From Candidatus Woesearchaeota archaeon (GTDB taxonomy: Archaea; Nanobdellota; Nanobdellia; Woesearchaeales; GW2011-AR4), in NCBI GenBank assembly GCA_016185915.1, contig JACPMP010000059.1, positions 1 to 32,356 on the forward strand: 32,356 bases of DNA. The letters run 5' to 3'. The notes below the pieces were generated by a model. It saw nothing but the letters and a program-made list of their open reading frames with translations, made no database searches and was not told the DNA's origin. A program made the translations under genes and the position numbers. Of the stretch, positions 23,129 to 29,642 are shown in pieces (position 1 is the first letter of the stretch; every line of letters begins with the position of its first letter).

Positions 23129-23737
23129 TTATTTTTTCATTGCTTTTTTATAATATTCTTCTACTTGTGGCCAATTTACCACGTTCCACCAAGTTTTAAT
23201 ATATTCAACTCTAGCTGGACCCCACTTTTTATAGTACGCATGCTCCCACACATCAACACCCAAAATCGGAGTTTTCCCTTCCATCAATGGGCTGTCTTGA
23301 TTTGCAGTGCTGTAAACTTCTAATTTACCGTTGTTTAATACAAGCCACGCCCATCCTGAGCCAAACCTGTTCAAGCCAGCATTTGTAAACTCTTCCTTAA
23401 ATTTTTCAAAACCACCAAATGCCGATTTTATGGCATCTGCAACTTTGCCTTGTGGCTCACCTCCTGCATTTGGCGCCATTATCTGCCAGAAAAAAGAATG
23501 GTTTGAATGCCCTCCTCCATGGTTTCTTACAGCCGTTCTTATATTTTCAGGAACGTCATTTAATTTTTTAAGAACTTCATTGATGTCCATATCCTCAAAT
23601 TTTGTGCTTTTTACTGCACCGTTTAATTTATCAATATACGCTTGATGATGCTTTGTGTGATGTATGGTCATAGTCTGCTCATCAATGTACGGCTCAAGCG
23701 CATTGTATGCGTATGGCAATTTTGGTAATGTATGCAT
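23129..23737 (-). CDS. sodA: Superoxide dismutase, Mn-type (Fe/Mn family)
   Basis: 202 residues from the ATG at 23737, preceded by GGAGGCGG. It converts superoxide to peroxide and oxygen in the cytoplasm. Metal ligands are present: His in TIHHTKHHQAY, His in GGGHSNHSFFW, and Asp and His in GVDVWEHAYY. The GGH-x-NH pattern and the Gln in STANQDSPLM are those of Mn-using rather than Fe-using enzymes. The C-terminus holds WWNVVNWPQVEEYYKKA. Length is normal. The gene has a 14-bp palindrome at its likely transcription start and is convergent with the LAGLIDADG gene. Confidence 0.95.
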   Translation of the reverse strand: MHTLPKLPYAYNALEPYIDEQTMTIHHTKHHQAYIDKLNGAVKSTKFEDMDINEVLKKLNDVPENIRTAVRNHGGGHSNHSFFWQIMAPNAGGEPQGKVADAIKSAFGGFEKFKEEFTNAGLNRFGSGWAWLVLNNGKLEVYSTANQDSPLMEGKTPILGVDVWEHAYYKKWGPARVEYIKTWWNVVNWPQVEEYYKKAMKK

Positions 23738-23771
23738 ATAAACCGCCTCCATTTAGTTATTAATATTTAAA

Positions 23772-23810
23772 TTAACAATTGTTAAGAAGAATATTGGAGT
23801 AATATAAATA
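23772..23810 (-). promoter_or_regulatory. SOD promoter with a palindromic operator
   Basis: TTAACAATTGTTAA (23772-23785) is a perfect palindrome. On the minus strand TATTTATATT (23801-23810) is TATA-like, and a start about 25 bases downstream falls inside the palindrome. A repressor binding there would block SOD transcription. Confidence 0.5.
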
Positions 23811-23858
23811 GTTTTTGATTGGATTTGAAAGTAATCTTAAACCCCAGATGAAAGCCCG

Positions 23859-23951
23859 TCAAGAACTATAATCCTCATCTTTCTTCATTATGTTTCCCAC
23901 AAAGTTCTCTTTATGTAGATCAACTCCTGCGTATAGCTCTTTCAAATGCAT
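23859..23951 (-). pseudogene. IS110-family transposase, N-terminal remnant
   Basis: A 30-codon frame with a GAGGTGAT ribosome site begins MHLKELYAGVDLHKENFVGN and stops at TGA. The YAGVDLHK block is the first conserved motif of IS110 transposases, whose Asp starts the DEDD catalytic set. The rest of the roughly 300-400-residue protein is absent, so this is a dead remnant marking a past insertion. It could be a chance match, but motif, position and ribosome site agree. Confidence 0.6.
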
Positions 23952-24105
23952 CACCTCAATAGTTTATATGGAATTAAACCATTTAATATTTTCTAGAAAG
24001 ATAAATTCTAAGGATGTTATGTATTTTTTCTGCAAGAAAAATTGCCGAAGCGAAGGCACAGTATGACGCAGGGCTCGGTTTTAAATTTATCTAGGAAAGA
24101 ATTTT

Positions 24106-24420
24106 TTAATTTTTTCGTTTATTTAATAAGTAAAATAAAACACATGAAGTTAAGTATCCTACAACAATGTTAATTACAATTATAGTAATTATGTTGATTA
24201 TAGGGCTATCAAAAGATGATTCTGTAAGTCCAACGAAAAAATAAGTATGGATTGACAATATTTTTGCTACTACATTATACCAATTACCGAAACAATTCCC
24301 ATTAGGTTTGCATATTGCACCGAAACCAGAAATAAAAAACATTATAAACTCGAATATTGTTATAATAATTGTTACACTAATCTTCTTTAAATCGGGTTTA
24401 AAAAATTCTTTCCATTCCAT
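24106..24420 (-). CDS. Small membrane protein of unknown function
   Basis: 104 residues from the ATG at 24420; an in-frame TTG four codons upstream is less likely. MEWKEFFKPDLKKI is followed by three hydrophobic stretches, the first and last clear membrane helices, with a Cys-containing loop (AICKPNGNCFGNWYN) between. Proteins opening with this W-x-x-F-x-KPD-x-KK pattern occur widely in archaea without assigned function. Alone on its strand between the IS110 remnant and the thiolase gene. Confidence 0.65.
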   Translation of the reverse strand: MEWKEFFKPDLKKISVTIIITIFEFIMFFISGFGAICKPNGNCFGNWYNVVAKILSIHTYFFVGLTESSFDSPIINIITIIVINIVVGYLTSCVLFYLLNKRKN

Positions 24421-24519
24421 ACAACTTTTCAAATGTTACATCTATTTAAACTTTTTGATAAGTTATTTTTTCTACTGGAAATTATTTTTTTGTTGCAGAT
24501 TCAGTAGAAATAGCATTTT

Positions 24520-25443
24520 TTATCTAACCTCCAAAATACTTTTCCTCAATTTTTCCAAATAAACACAAGCATTGCAAAGCTCATTTGCGCTTGGCTCATT
24601 GCATCTAGCGCAAACTTTTATTATTTCATGTTTGAATTTTTGTTTTAACAGCGGCAATATTTGCAAAAATGAATTTACAATTGAATATTTTGTTCCAGGG
24701 AATTTATTCTCAAAATCATTTAACATATCTCTGACTTGCGCTCTAAAGGATTGTGATGCATTCGGACATTCTGCAAAATCATCAAGCAAACCATTCATAA
24801 AAGCATAAGCTGTCACTTCTTTTTCTGTGCATAAATACAATGGCTTGATTCTTTGAACAAATTTCCCGTCTTGAATTAAGCCGACTTTTGGACCAAGCCT
24901 TGCAGACGCCTCAATATTATTTTTAAATTGATTCATTAAAATTGATTGGCATTCATCATCCAAGTTGTGTCCAGTAGCTAATTTTGTTAATTTAAGTTCC
25001 CTTGATTTTTTATTCAATAAGTATCTTCTAAATATACCGCAAATTGTGCATGGCTTGGCATTGAGGATTTTGAGCATTTCGTCAAGAGTCAATCCAAATT
25101 CTTCTTTATAAGAGAAAATATGCAATTTTATGTTGTTCTCATTACAGAATTCTTTTGCTTTCTCTAATGTTTTATCTCTATAGCCACTAATTCCTTCGTC
25201 AATTGCAATTGCATTGATCTTTATCTTTTGATTTTGCTTTGATAATTTTTTTAGTAGGTGTAATACAGTTAAAGAGTCTTTTCCTCCAGATAGAGCAACT
25301 CCTAAATTCTCATCTTTGCCGATCAAATCAAACTGTCTTATGGTTTTGAATACCTTACTTTCAAAATAGTCTATAAAGTGGTTCTTGCAGAGTTTCTCTC
25401 CGGCAGGCAATGCAATAACAGATTTTTCGTTGCAGCAGTTCAT
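24520..25443 (-). CDS. ttuA: TtuA/CTU1-type tRNA thiolation enzyme
   Basis: 307 residues from the ATG at 25443, one base after the upstream stop. An N-terminal Cys zinc site (CCNEKS ... LCKNHF) precedes the PP-loop ATP pyrophosphatase motif SGGKDS (near residue 52). CTICGIFRRY near residue 131 is the CxxC region of this family, TGHNLDDECQS follows, and a C-terminal CARC...CNAC zinc site closes the protein. Members activate a tRNA uridine and add sulfur, at U54 (TtuA) or U34 (CTU1). The sulfur likely comes from the small ubiquitin-like protein at 28177-28392. It follows the restriction gene in one operon, which is unusual. Confidence 0.88.
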   Translation of the reverse strand: MNCCNEKSVIALPAGEKLCKNHFIDYFESKVFKTIRQFDLIGKDENLGVALSGGKDSLTVLHLLKKLSKQNQKIKINAIAIDEGISGYRDKTLEKAKEFCNENNIKLHIFSYKEEFGLTLDEMLKILNAKPCTICGIFRRYLLNKKSRELKLTKLATGHNLDDECQSILMNQFKNNIEASARLGPKVGLIQDGKFVQRIKPLYLCTEKEVTAYAFMNGLLDDFAECPNASQSFRAQVRDMLNDFENKFPGTKYSIVNSFLQILPLLKQKFKHEIIKVCARCNEPSANELCNACVYLEKLRKSILEVR

Positions 25444-25444
25444 T

Positions 25445-26365
25445 TTATTTGAAAATTTGAAGAAATACTTTGTCCAATTCTTTATTTTTATCTCCCTTAA
25501 AATCACTATGAGGGATGCCTAAATTTTCCAATGCCTTTTTGAATCTTTTGTACCCCTCTTTGTCTCTAAGTTCGACCCATTCTACTTTTAAGCTGTTTAA
25601 CTGTTTCTTGTTTGTATCTGATAGTTTATCTGCAATGAATACAGAGCTATCCCTTGCTATAACAGCATCTGCACTTTCTGGATTCCCTTTCCCCATTAGT
25701 TTTACTTCGCAAAGATAATCTGTTCCCTTATTGGTTAAATAAAAGTCAATTTCTCTCTCAAATTCTTCTTCAGATTTTATTTGGCTTTTGACTTTTATTT
25801 TATAGTTTTTATCACTAACACCATACAATTTACATAATGTTAACATTAATGGTTTTTCCACTCTCTTACCAGCAGTGCTCCAAAGCCCGCCTCTGAGTGC
25901 GGCTCTTTTAACAGCTAAAGTATTTATGACTATTAGGCTTTCGCTAACATTCAAATCAACGCTAACTCCTTTGAATTTTAATGTAAGAATGACATTTAAC
26001 TCATCTTCTCCATCTACTAATGATTGAATTGTATTGTATAATTGTTCATAGTGTTCATTTGAAGCCTCGATAACTATCTCTTTTGTTGCAGAGTTATACA
26101 TATTTGATATCGTCTTCCGGTTTAAGCCTGAATTAATAGCGATTTCCTCAGCAGAAAGATTTTTGTTCAAGAATTCTTTTTTATACCAATCTACTGTGAT
26201 GTCTTTATTCTTCAGTTTTGCATCAATTATTTTTTTAAAGAAGTCAATTGTATATTGTAGAAACTCAGCATTAATTAGAGTAACTATCTCTATTCTATAA
26301 TCCTCTCCATTCATGAGCTTTTTTATTATGTTTTTTGCAACTTGTTCTGTTAATGTTATCGTCAT
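25445..26365 (-). CDS. CfrBI-family type II restriction endonuclease
   Basis: 306 residues. The full length follows the CfrBI family as I recall it: EDYRIEIVTLINAEFLQY at the start, NSGLNRKTISNMYNSA (a helix-turn-helix-like stretch), LAVKRAALRGGLWSTAGK in the middle, and the PD-(D/E)xK nuclease core EREIDFYL then CEVKLMGKGNPESADA (about residues 203-225). It cuts unmethylated DNA at a specific site; CfrBI itself recognises CCWWGG, but the specificity of this enzyme cannot be read from sequence. It overlaps the methyltransferase gene by ATGA, so both are made together. Confidence 0.8.
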   Translation of the reverse strand: MTITLTEQVAKNIIKKLMNGEDYRIEIVTLINAEFLQYTIDFFKKIIDAKLKNKDITVDWYKKEFLNKNLSAEEIAINSGLNRKTISNMYNSATKEIVIEASNEHYEQLYNTIQSLVDGEDELNVILTLKFKGVSVDLNVSESLIVINTLAVKRAALRGGLWSTAGKRVEKPLMLTLCKLYGVSDKNYKIKVKSQIKSEEEFEREIDFYLTNKGTDYLCEVKLMGKGNPESADAVIARDSSVFIADKLSDTNKKQLNSLKVEWVELRDKEGYKRFKKALENLGIPHSDFKGDKNKELDKVFLQIFK

Positions 26366-27726
26366 TTTGCTACTCTTCCAAATTCATTTAAGCTTAAGAA
26401 TTTTAGTGAAAACTGGTTATTTGAAAAAATCTTTGTTTGGATCAGATTTTCTTTAATCCTTTCAAAATATTTCTTCTCTTTTTCAGCCAAAAAGAAAAAT
26501 CTATCTAAGTTTATAGCGGATTCACCGAATGTTCCGCTACCAGCAAAAGGGTCGAATACTAAATCTCTCTTAAATGAATAAAATTTAATTACCTTGTTAC
26601 AAAGTTCTAAAGGGAAAACGGCACTGTGCGTTTTATCAAAAGTAGTGTCTATTTTCCAGACATTTGAAGATTCAAAATCTCCATTAATTTTACTTTCTTC
26701 CACTATTTTTTTGTCATATTGTTTAATATTCCAATCGATTAATTTATCCGTTTTCTTTCTATAAACCATCACGCATTCAGTACAAGGATTAGGTTTATAT
26801 CCTAATGGTTTTCTATGTTGTAAAAAACCCGCGTTCCTATTTTTTGCACTTGCCTCCGGTTTTTCCCAGATTATATCATCAATAAATTCCCAGCCCATAT
26901 TCATTAGGATAGGGTGTATATCATATGGGATGGGATATCTTTTACTAGAATATTGTCTTCCAACACGTGGGATTATTATTGGTGAAGTATTCAATAAAAA
27001 AAATCTTCCTTCTTTGGTTACTCTGTGAACTTCTTTAAAAACTTCTTTAAGAAAATTTAAATATTCTCGATAACTTGAATAGATGGAGTAATCTCTTGCG
27101 TTGTAATAAGGTGGCGAAGTAAAAGTTAAATGGACTGACTCATTTGGAACGGATTTTAGTATATCTCTAACATCTCCATAAACAACAACGTTTTTCATAT
27201 AATCTGGAGATTTAGCATGGTTTGGGTCATAACCATTACTAGAACTTGAATGAAATTCTTTTTTTATTACTTCTTGTATTATCTCATTTGGATGATTTCC
27301 CAATTTTTTTAATTTTTCTTGAACAGTTTTATCTTCCCTAAAAACTAGCAATCCCCTCATAGCTTGCAAAACAACTTCTGGGTCCGAATCACTCAAATAC
27401 TTAAATAAAAGCTGTTTGTTTGAACTATTTCTTAACCTGCCTATTCCAGAAACCGCTTCTCGTCTTACGCTCGAACTGTTATCATTTTCTACAACATTTA
27501 CAAAAACATTAATTAAAGTAGAATTACCTATTTTTGCTAAATTTTTTACAGCTAGACTTCTTACTTTTTCATTTTCGTGTTTAAGAAGACCCATTAAAGG
27601 TTTAGTATCAAAATTCTCGTTTAATCTTCCAAGTTTACCAAGTAATCTTATTATAGCTCCAATATTGTTCTGCCTAATAAGTTCTTGTATCTTTTCAGGC
27701 TCTTTTTTTAATAATTCTGCTTCCAT
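26362..27726 (-). CDS. HEAT-repeat DNA methyltransferase of the R-M system
   Basis: 454 residues from the ATG at 27726. Residues about 10-165 are HEAT repeats (LMGLLKHENEKVRSLAVKNL, VRREAVSGIGRL, PEVVLQAMRGLL). Then comes a beta-class amino methyltransferase: motif IV TSPPYYNARDY (near residue 202), IIWEKPEASAKNRN in the target-recognition part, and motif I FDPFAGSGTFGE (near residue 392). Motif IV before motif I and the SPPYY form fit an N4-cytosine enzyme. It protects host DNA against the nuclease encoded downstream. The HEAT array is an unusual extra domain, perhaps for DNA grip or contact with the nuclease. Confidence 0.85.
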   Translation of the reverse strand: MEAELLKKEPEKIQELIRQNNIGAIIRLLGKLGRLNENFDTKPLMGLLKHENEKVRSLAVKNLAKIGNSTLINVFVNVVENDNSSSVRREAVSGIGRLRNSSNKQLLFKYLSDSDPEVVLQAMRGLLVFREDKTVQEKLKKLGNHPNEIIQEVIKKEFHSSSSNGYDPNHAKSPDYMKNVVVYGDVRDILKSVPNESVHLTFTSPPYYNARDYSIYSSYREYLNFLKEVFKEVHRVTKEGRFFLLNTSPIIIPRVGRQYSSKRYPIPYDIHPILMNMGWEFIDDIIWEKPEASAKNRNAGFLQHRKPLGYKPNPCTECVMVYRKKTDKLIDWNIKQYDKKIVEESKINGDFESSNVWKIDTTFDKTHSAVFPLELCNKVIKFYSFKRDLVFDPFAGSGTFGESAINLDRFFFLAEKEKKYFERIKENLIQTKIFSNNQFSLKFLSLNEFGRVAK

Positions 27727-27796
27727 CTTTCCCCATAAGTATATAAAGCTCAATTTAATAAGTTTTCCGTTTCGTACGCCCCTCCCAAATAAATTA

Positions 27797-27919
27797 TTAG
27801 GATTTTTGAAAATTGAATATAACTAATATTATATGACTTCCTTTTTGCCTATTTTCTTCAAAACCTACTTTCTTTAGAACTTTGATAACTTCCCTACCTG
27901 ACAAAACTGGCAACTTCAT
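27797..27919 (-). pseudogene. hicA: Truncated HicA toxin
   Basis: A 40-codon frame begins at the ATG overlapping the HicB stop (TAATG). MKLPVLSGREVIKVLKKVGF is a textbook HicA start, and RQKGSHIIL contains the catalytic His of the double-stranded-RNA-binding-like fold. After that the text turns to unrelated IFNFQKS and stop, so the second half with the conserved GRRVTVPMH-type strand is missing. The break point near 27820 lies just upstream of the methyltransferase gene. Very probably inactive as a toxin. Confidence 0.78.
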
Positions 27920-28137
27920 TAAGCTTGGACCTCAAAACTTGCTACAATTGTATCTTTAGAAGTAGCACCTTCTGGTATGCCCATTTCTTCTATGTAAAGC
28001 TCTACTGCCTCTTTTAAGTTTTGCAAGGCTTCTTCAACTGTGTAACCTTGACTAACAACATCAAGTTCTGGGCATAAGGCTACAAACTGTTTTTCTCCTT
28101 TTCTGATTATAGCTGTAAAGTCCATCGTAATATCCAT
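27919..28137 (-). CDS. hicB: HicB-family antitoxin
   Basis: 72 residues. MDFTAIIRKGEKQFVALCPE, then GYTVEEALQNLKEAVELYIE is the HicB partial RNase-H-like fold with the usual helix. No C-terminal DNA-binding domain is present, as in the short HicB forms. It precedes its cognate hicA in the usual archaeal order, but that toxin is truncated, so the antitoxin is probably a leftover. A TATA-like ATTTATAAATAAATT lies at 28146-28160. Confidence 0.82.
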   Translation of the reverse strand: MDITMDFTAIIRKGEKQFVALCPELDVVSQGYTVEEALQNLKEAVELYIEEMGIPEGATSKDTIVASFEVQA

Positions 28138-28145
28138 ACTTGCTT

Positions 28146-28160
28146 AATTTATTTATAAAT
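28146..28160 (-). promoter_or_regulatory. TATA-like box for hicB
   Basis: Minus-strand ATTTATAAATAAATT ends 9 bases before the ATG. The short distance implies a nearly leaderless transcript or a start further upstream. Confidence 0.35.
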
Positions 28161-28176
28161 CTATCTTTTTAAACTT

Positions 28177-28392
28177 TTAGCCACCTGAAATCACTGATAA
28201 AATCTTTATTTCATCATTATCGCTTAATTTTTCATCTTCTAAAATCAATTCATTATTTCTTGAAACTATAACGGTAACGGAGTTTATATCAAGTTTTTTT
28301 AATAGGTCTGCAACTATTGAATTATTTTCTAATTGTAATGCTGTATTTTTGTTTTCTCTGTCAATGAAAACATTAACATTGATTTTAGGCAT
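28177..28392 (-). CDS. Ubiquitin-like sulfur carrier (ThiS/MoaD/TtuB type)
   Basis: 71 residues with a beta-grasp pattern: INVNVFIDRENKNTALQLEN, VADLLKKLDI, VTVIVSRNNELIL, then EIKILSVISGG. The protein ends exactly in GG, the C-terminus that is adenylated and turned into a thiocarboxylate in ThiS, MoaD and TtuB, or conjugated in SAMPs. Given the TtuA-type gene, the rhodanese and the IscA-like gene nearby, delivery of sulfur to tRNA is the best guess, but molybdopterin or thiamine roles are not excluded. No E1-like activating enzyme is in the window. Confidence 0.8.
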   Translation of the reverse strand: MPKINVNVFIDRENKNTALQLENNSIVADLLKKLDINSVTVIVSRNNELILEDEKLSDNDEIKILSVISGG

Positions 28393-28439
28393 TCATTCTA
28401 AAGAAATAAAGTTTGATTAATAAATATTCTGAAAAATGA

Positions 28440-28784
28440 TTACCCAACAGAATGCCCGCATCCACAAGTTGTCTTGACATTTGGATTATTTACCTTAAAT
28501 CCGGCATTTGTTAATGAATCTATATAATCAACTGTTGAGCCTTTCATAAAGGCAATACTTTCTGGGCTTATAAACATCTTTACTCCTTTTTCTTCAATTA
28601 CCGTGTCATTTTCCTTAGGAGCTTTCTCTAAGCCAATGTCGTACATATAGCTTGAACAACCTCCCGGAGTTACGCCTACTCTTAATCCGTAATCAGGTTT
28701 ATTCTCTTTCTCAAGCAACGATTTCACTTTATTTGCTGCTTTTTCAGTCAAACTTATTATAACTTCTTTTGTTTGTTGTTCCAT
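28440..28784 (-). CDS. HesB/IscA-type iron-sulfur carrier
   Basis: 114 residues with AGGTGAT before the start. The A-type carrier signature is complete: LRVGVTPGGCSSYMYDI with the first Cys, AFMKGSTVDYIDSLTNAGFK, and the C-terminal CGCGHSVG with the other two. These proteins hold and pass on a [2Fe-2S] or [4Fe-4S] cluster. Archaeal TtuA needs a [4Fe-4S] cluster, so maturation of that enzyme is a plausible job. Length normal. Confidence 0.9.
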   Translation of the reverse strand: MEQQTKEVIISLTEKAANKVKSLLEKENKPDYGLRVGVTPGGCSSYMYDIGLEKAPKENDTVIEEKGVKMFISPESIAFMKGSTVDYIDSLTNAGFKVNNPNVKTTCGCGHSVG

Positions 28785-28853
28785 TTTAAATCACCTTACA
28801 ATTTTATTTGATGTAACATTAATTTTAATCAACATTTTTATTTGATTAAATTT

Positions 28854-29216
28854 TTAATTGGATTTTTCTATTGGATGACCATGCTTTTGCCATTCATCAA
28901 AGCCGCCTACCATTTCCATAACATCGTAGCCCTTCTTTGCTAACCTTAATGCTACTTTTGGTGCTGCAAAGCAAACCACATGATAGCAATATAAAATCAA
29001 TTTTTTGTTTTTTGGCAGTTTGCTTAAATGCTTTTCCCATTCCCTGCTTGGAACATTAATTGCTGTAGGAACATGTCCTGCTTTATGGGACTCTGAATCT
29101 CTAACATCAACTACAAGATACTCCTTATTTTTTTCGTCAACAATCTTTCTTACAGTATAAGGGTCAATCTCGTATTTTAATTTTTCCTCAAAAAATTTGA
29201 CTGCTGCTTTGGACAT
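28854..29216 (-). CDS. Rhodanese-domain sulfurtransferase
   Basis: 120 residues, single rhodanese domain. VVDVRDSESHKAGHVPTAIN is the conserved N-terminal block, and the active loop is LILYCYHVVCFAAPKVA, with Cys in YCYH as the persulfide-carrying residue, followed by GYDVMEMVGGFDEWQKHGHP, a canonical end. It would pass sulfur to the ubiquitin-like protein encoded downstream. It is the first gene of the minus-strand sulfur set. Confidence 0.9.
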   Translation of the reverse strand: MSKAAVKFFEEKLKYEIDPYTVRKIVDEKNKEYLVVDVRDSESHKAGHVPTAINVPSREWEKHLSKLPKNKKLILYCYHVVCFAAPKVALRLAKKGYDVMEMVGGFDEWQKHGHPIEKSN

Positions 29217-29309
29217 TTTTAATTTTAAAATTTTGAAAAGCTGTAAAGTAAACCTTTAAAGTATACAGTTTAGTCTTCCCTTTTGATAAATTTAAAAGGG
29301 CTCAAACAC

Positions 29310-29509
29310 GGTTTTCTTTGCGAAAACCTATTCGGAAAGGAAAAATCCGAACTTCGTAGCGGATTTTTCCTCTCCACTCAGTTTTCGCCCAACAACAATG
29401 GTGGCAAATCGAATGCAGAGGATTTTTCAGTTACGCAGTTCTGAAAAATCCTTTGTGAGTAGCATTTTCACCAAGAAAATGCGTGTTTGCCACCATTATT
29501 GTTGTTGGG
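29310..29509. other. 200-bp compound hairpin element
   Basis: In the 426-bp gap 29217-29642 there are perfect stems GGTTTTC/GAAAACC (29310-29316, 29322-29328), GGAAAAATCCG/CGGATTTTTCC (29339-29349, 29360-29370), AGGATTTTTCAG/CTGAAAAATCCT (29419-29430, 29441-29452) and GCATTTTC/GAAAATGC (29462-29469, 29475-29482). The last two are enclosed by 29388-29408 and 29486-29509, which pair over 21 bases with one three-base bulge. GCGAAAAC (29320-29327) can alternatively pair with GTTTTCGC (29381-29388) around the second stem. No coding frame fits. It may be a structured RNA, a MITE-like element or a replication/recombination site. Confidence 0.6.
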
Positions 29510-29642
29510 TTGGATACTTAACAACTTGGCTTAACAAAAGCACAAGTTTTTTAAATTCGTTGTTATTTCCACACGAAACTCTTTGGTAAAGTTAGGGGTT
29601 TTATTGGATTTGTCATAATAAATTAAATATTTTTTGTTTAAG

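Larger units (their letters stand above)
23738..24105. other. 368-bp region between SOD and the next gene
   Basis: It contains the SOD promoter and palindrome (23772-23810), the IS110 transposase remnant (23859-23951), and from about 23952 to 24105 no feature I can support except a 26-codon frame ending near 24098 that I do not recognise. Confidence 0.4.

Noticed and set aside
24014..24098. A 26-codon frame with a less AT-rich end (KIAEAKAQYDAGLGF)
   Set aside because: Too short and not recognised; it may be debris from the IS110 insertion, but nothing supports it.
24520..29216. A DNA phosphorothioation (Dnd-like) system, since a PP-loop sulfur enzyme lies beside restriction genes
   Set aside because: The PP-loop protein has the N- and C-terminal zinc sites and CTIC motif of TtuA/CTU1 tRNA thiolases, and no DndB, DndD or DndE-like gene is present.
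29398..29589. A 63-codon plus-strand frame in the gap before the propeller gene
   Set aside because: It lies across the compound hairpin, with the two arms giving apparently coding text. No family or ribosome site.
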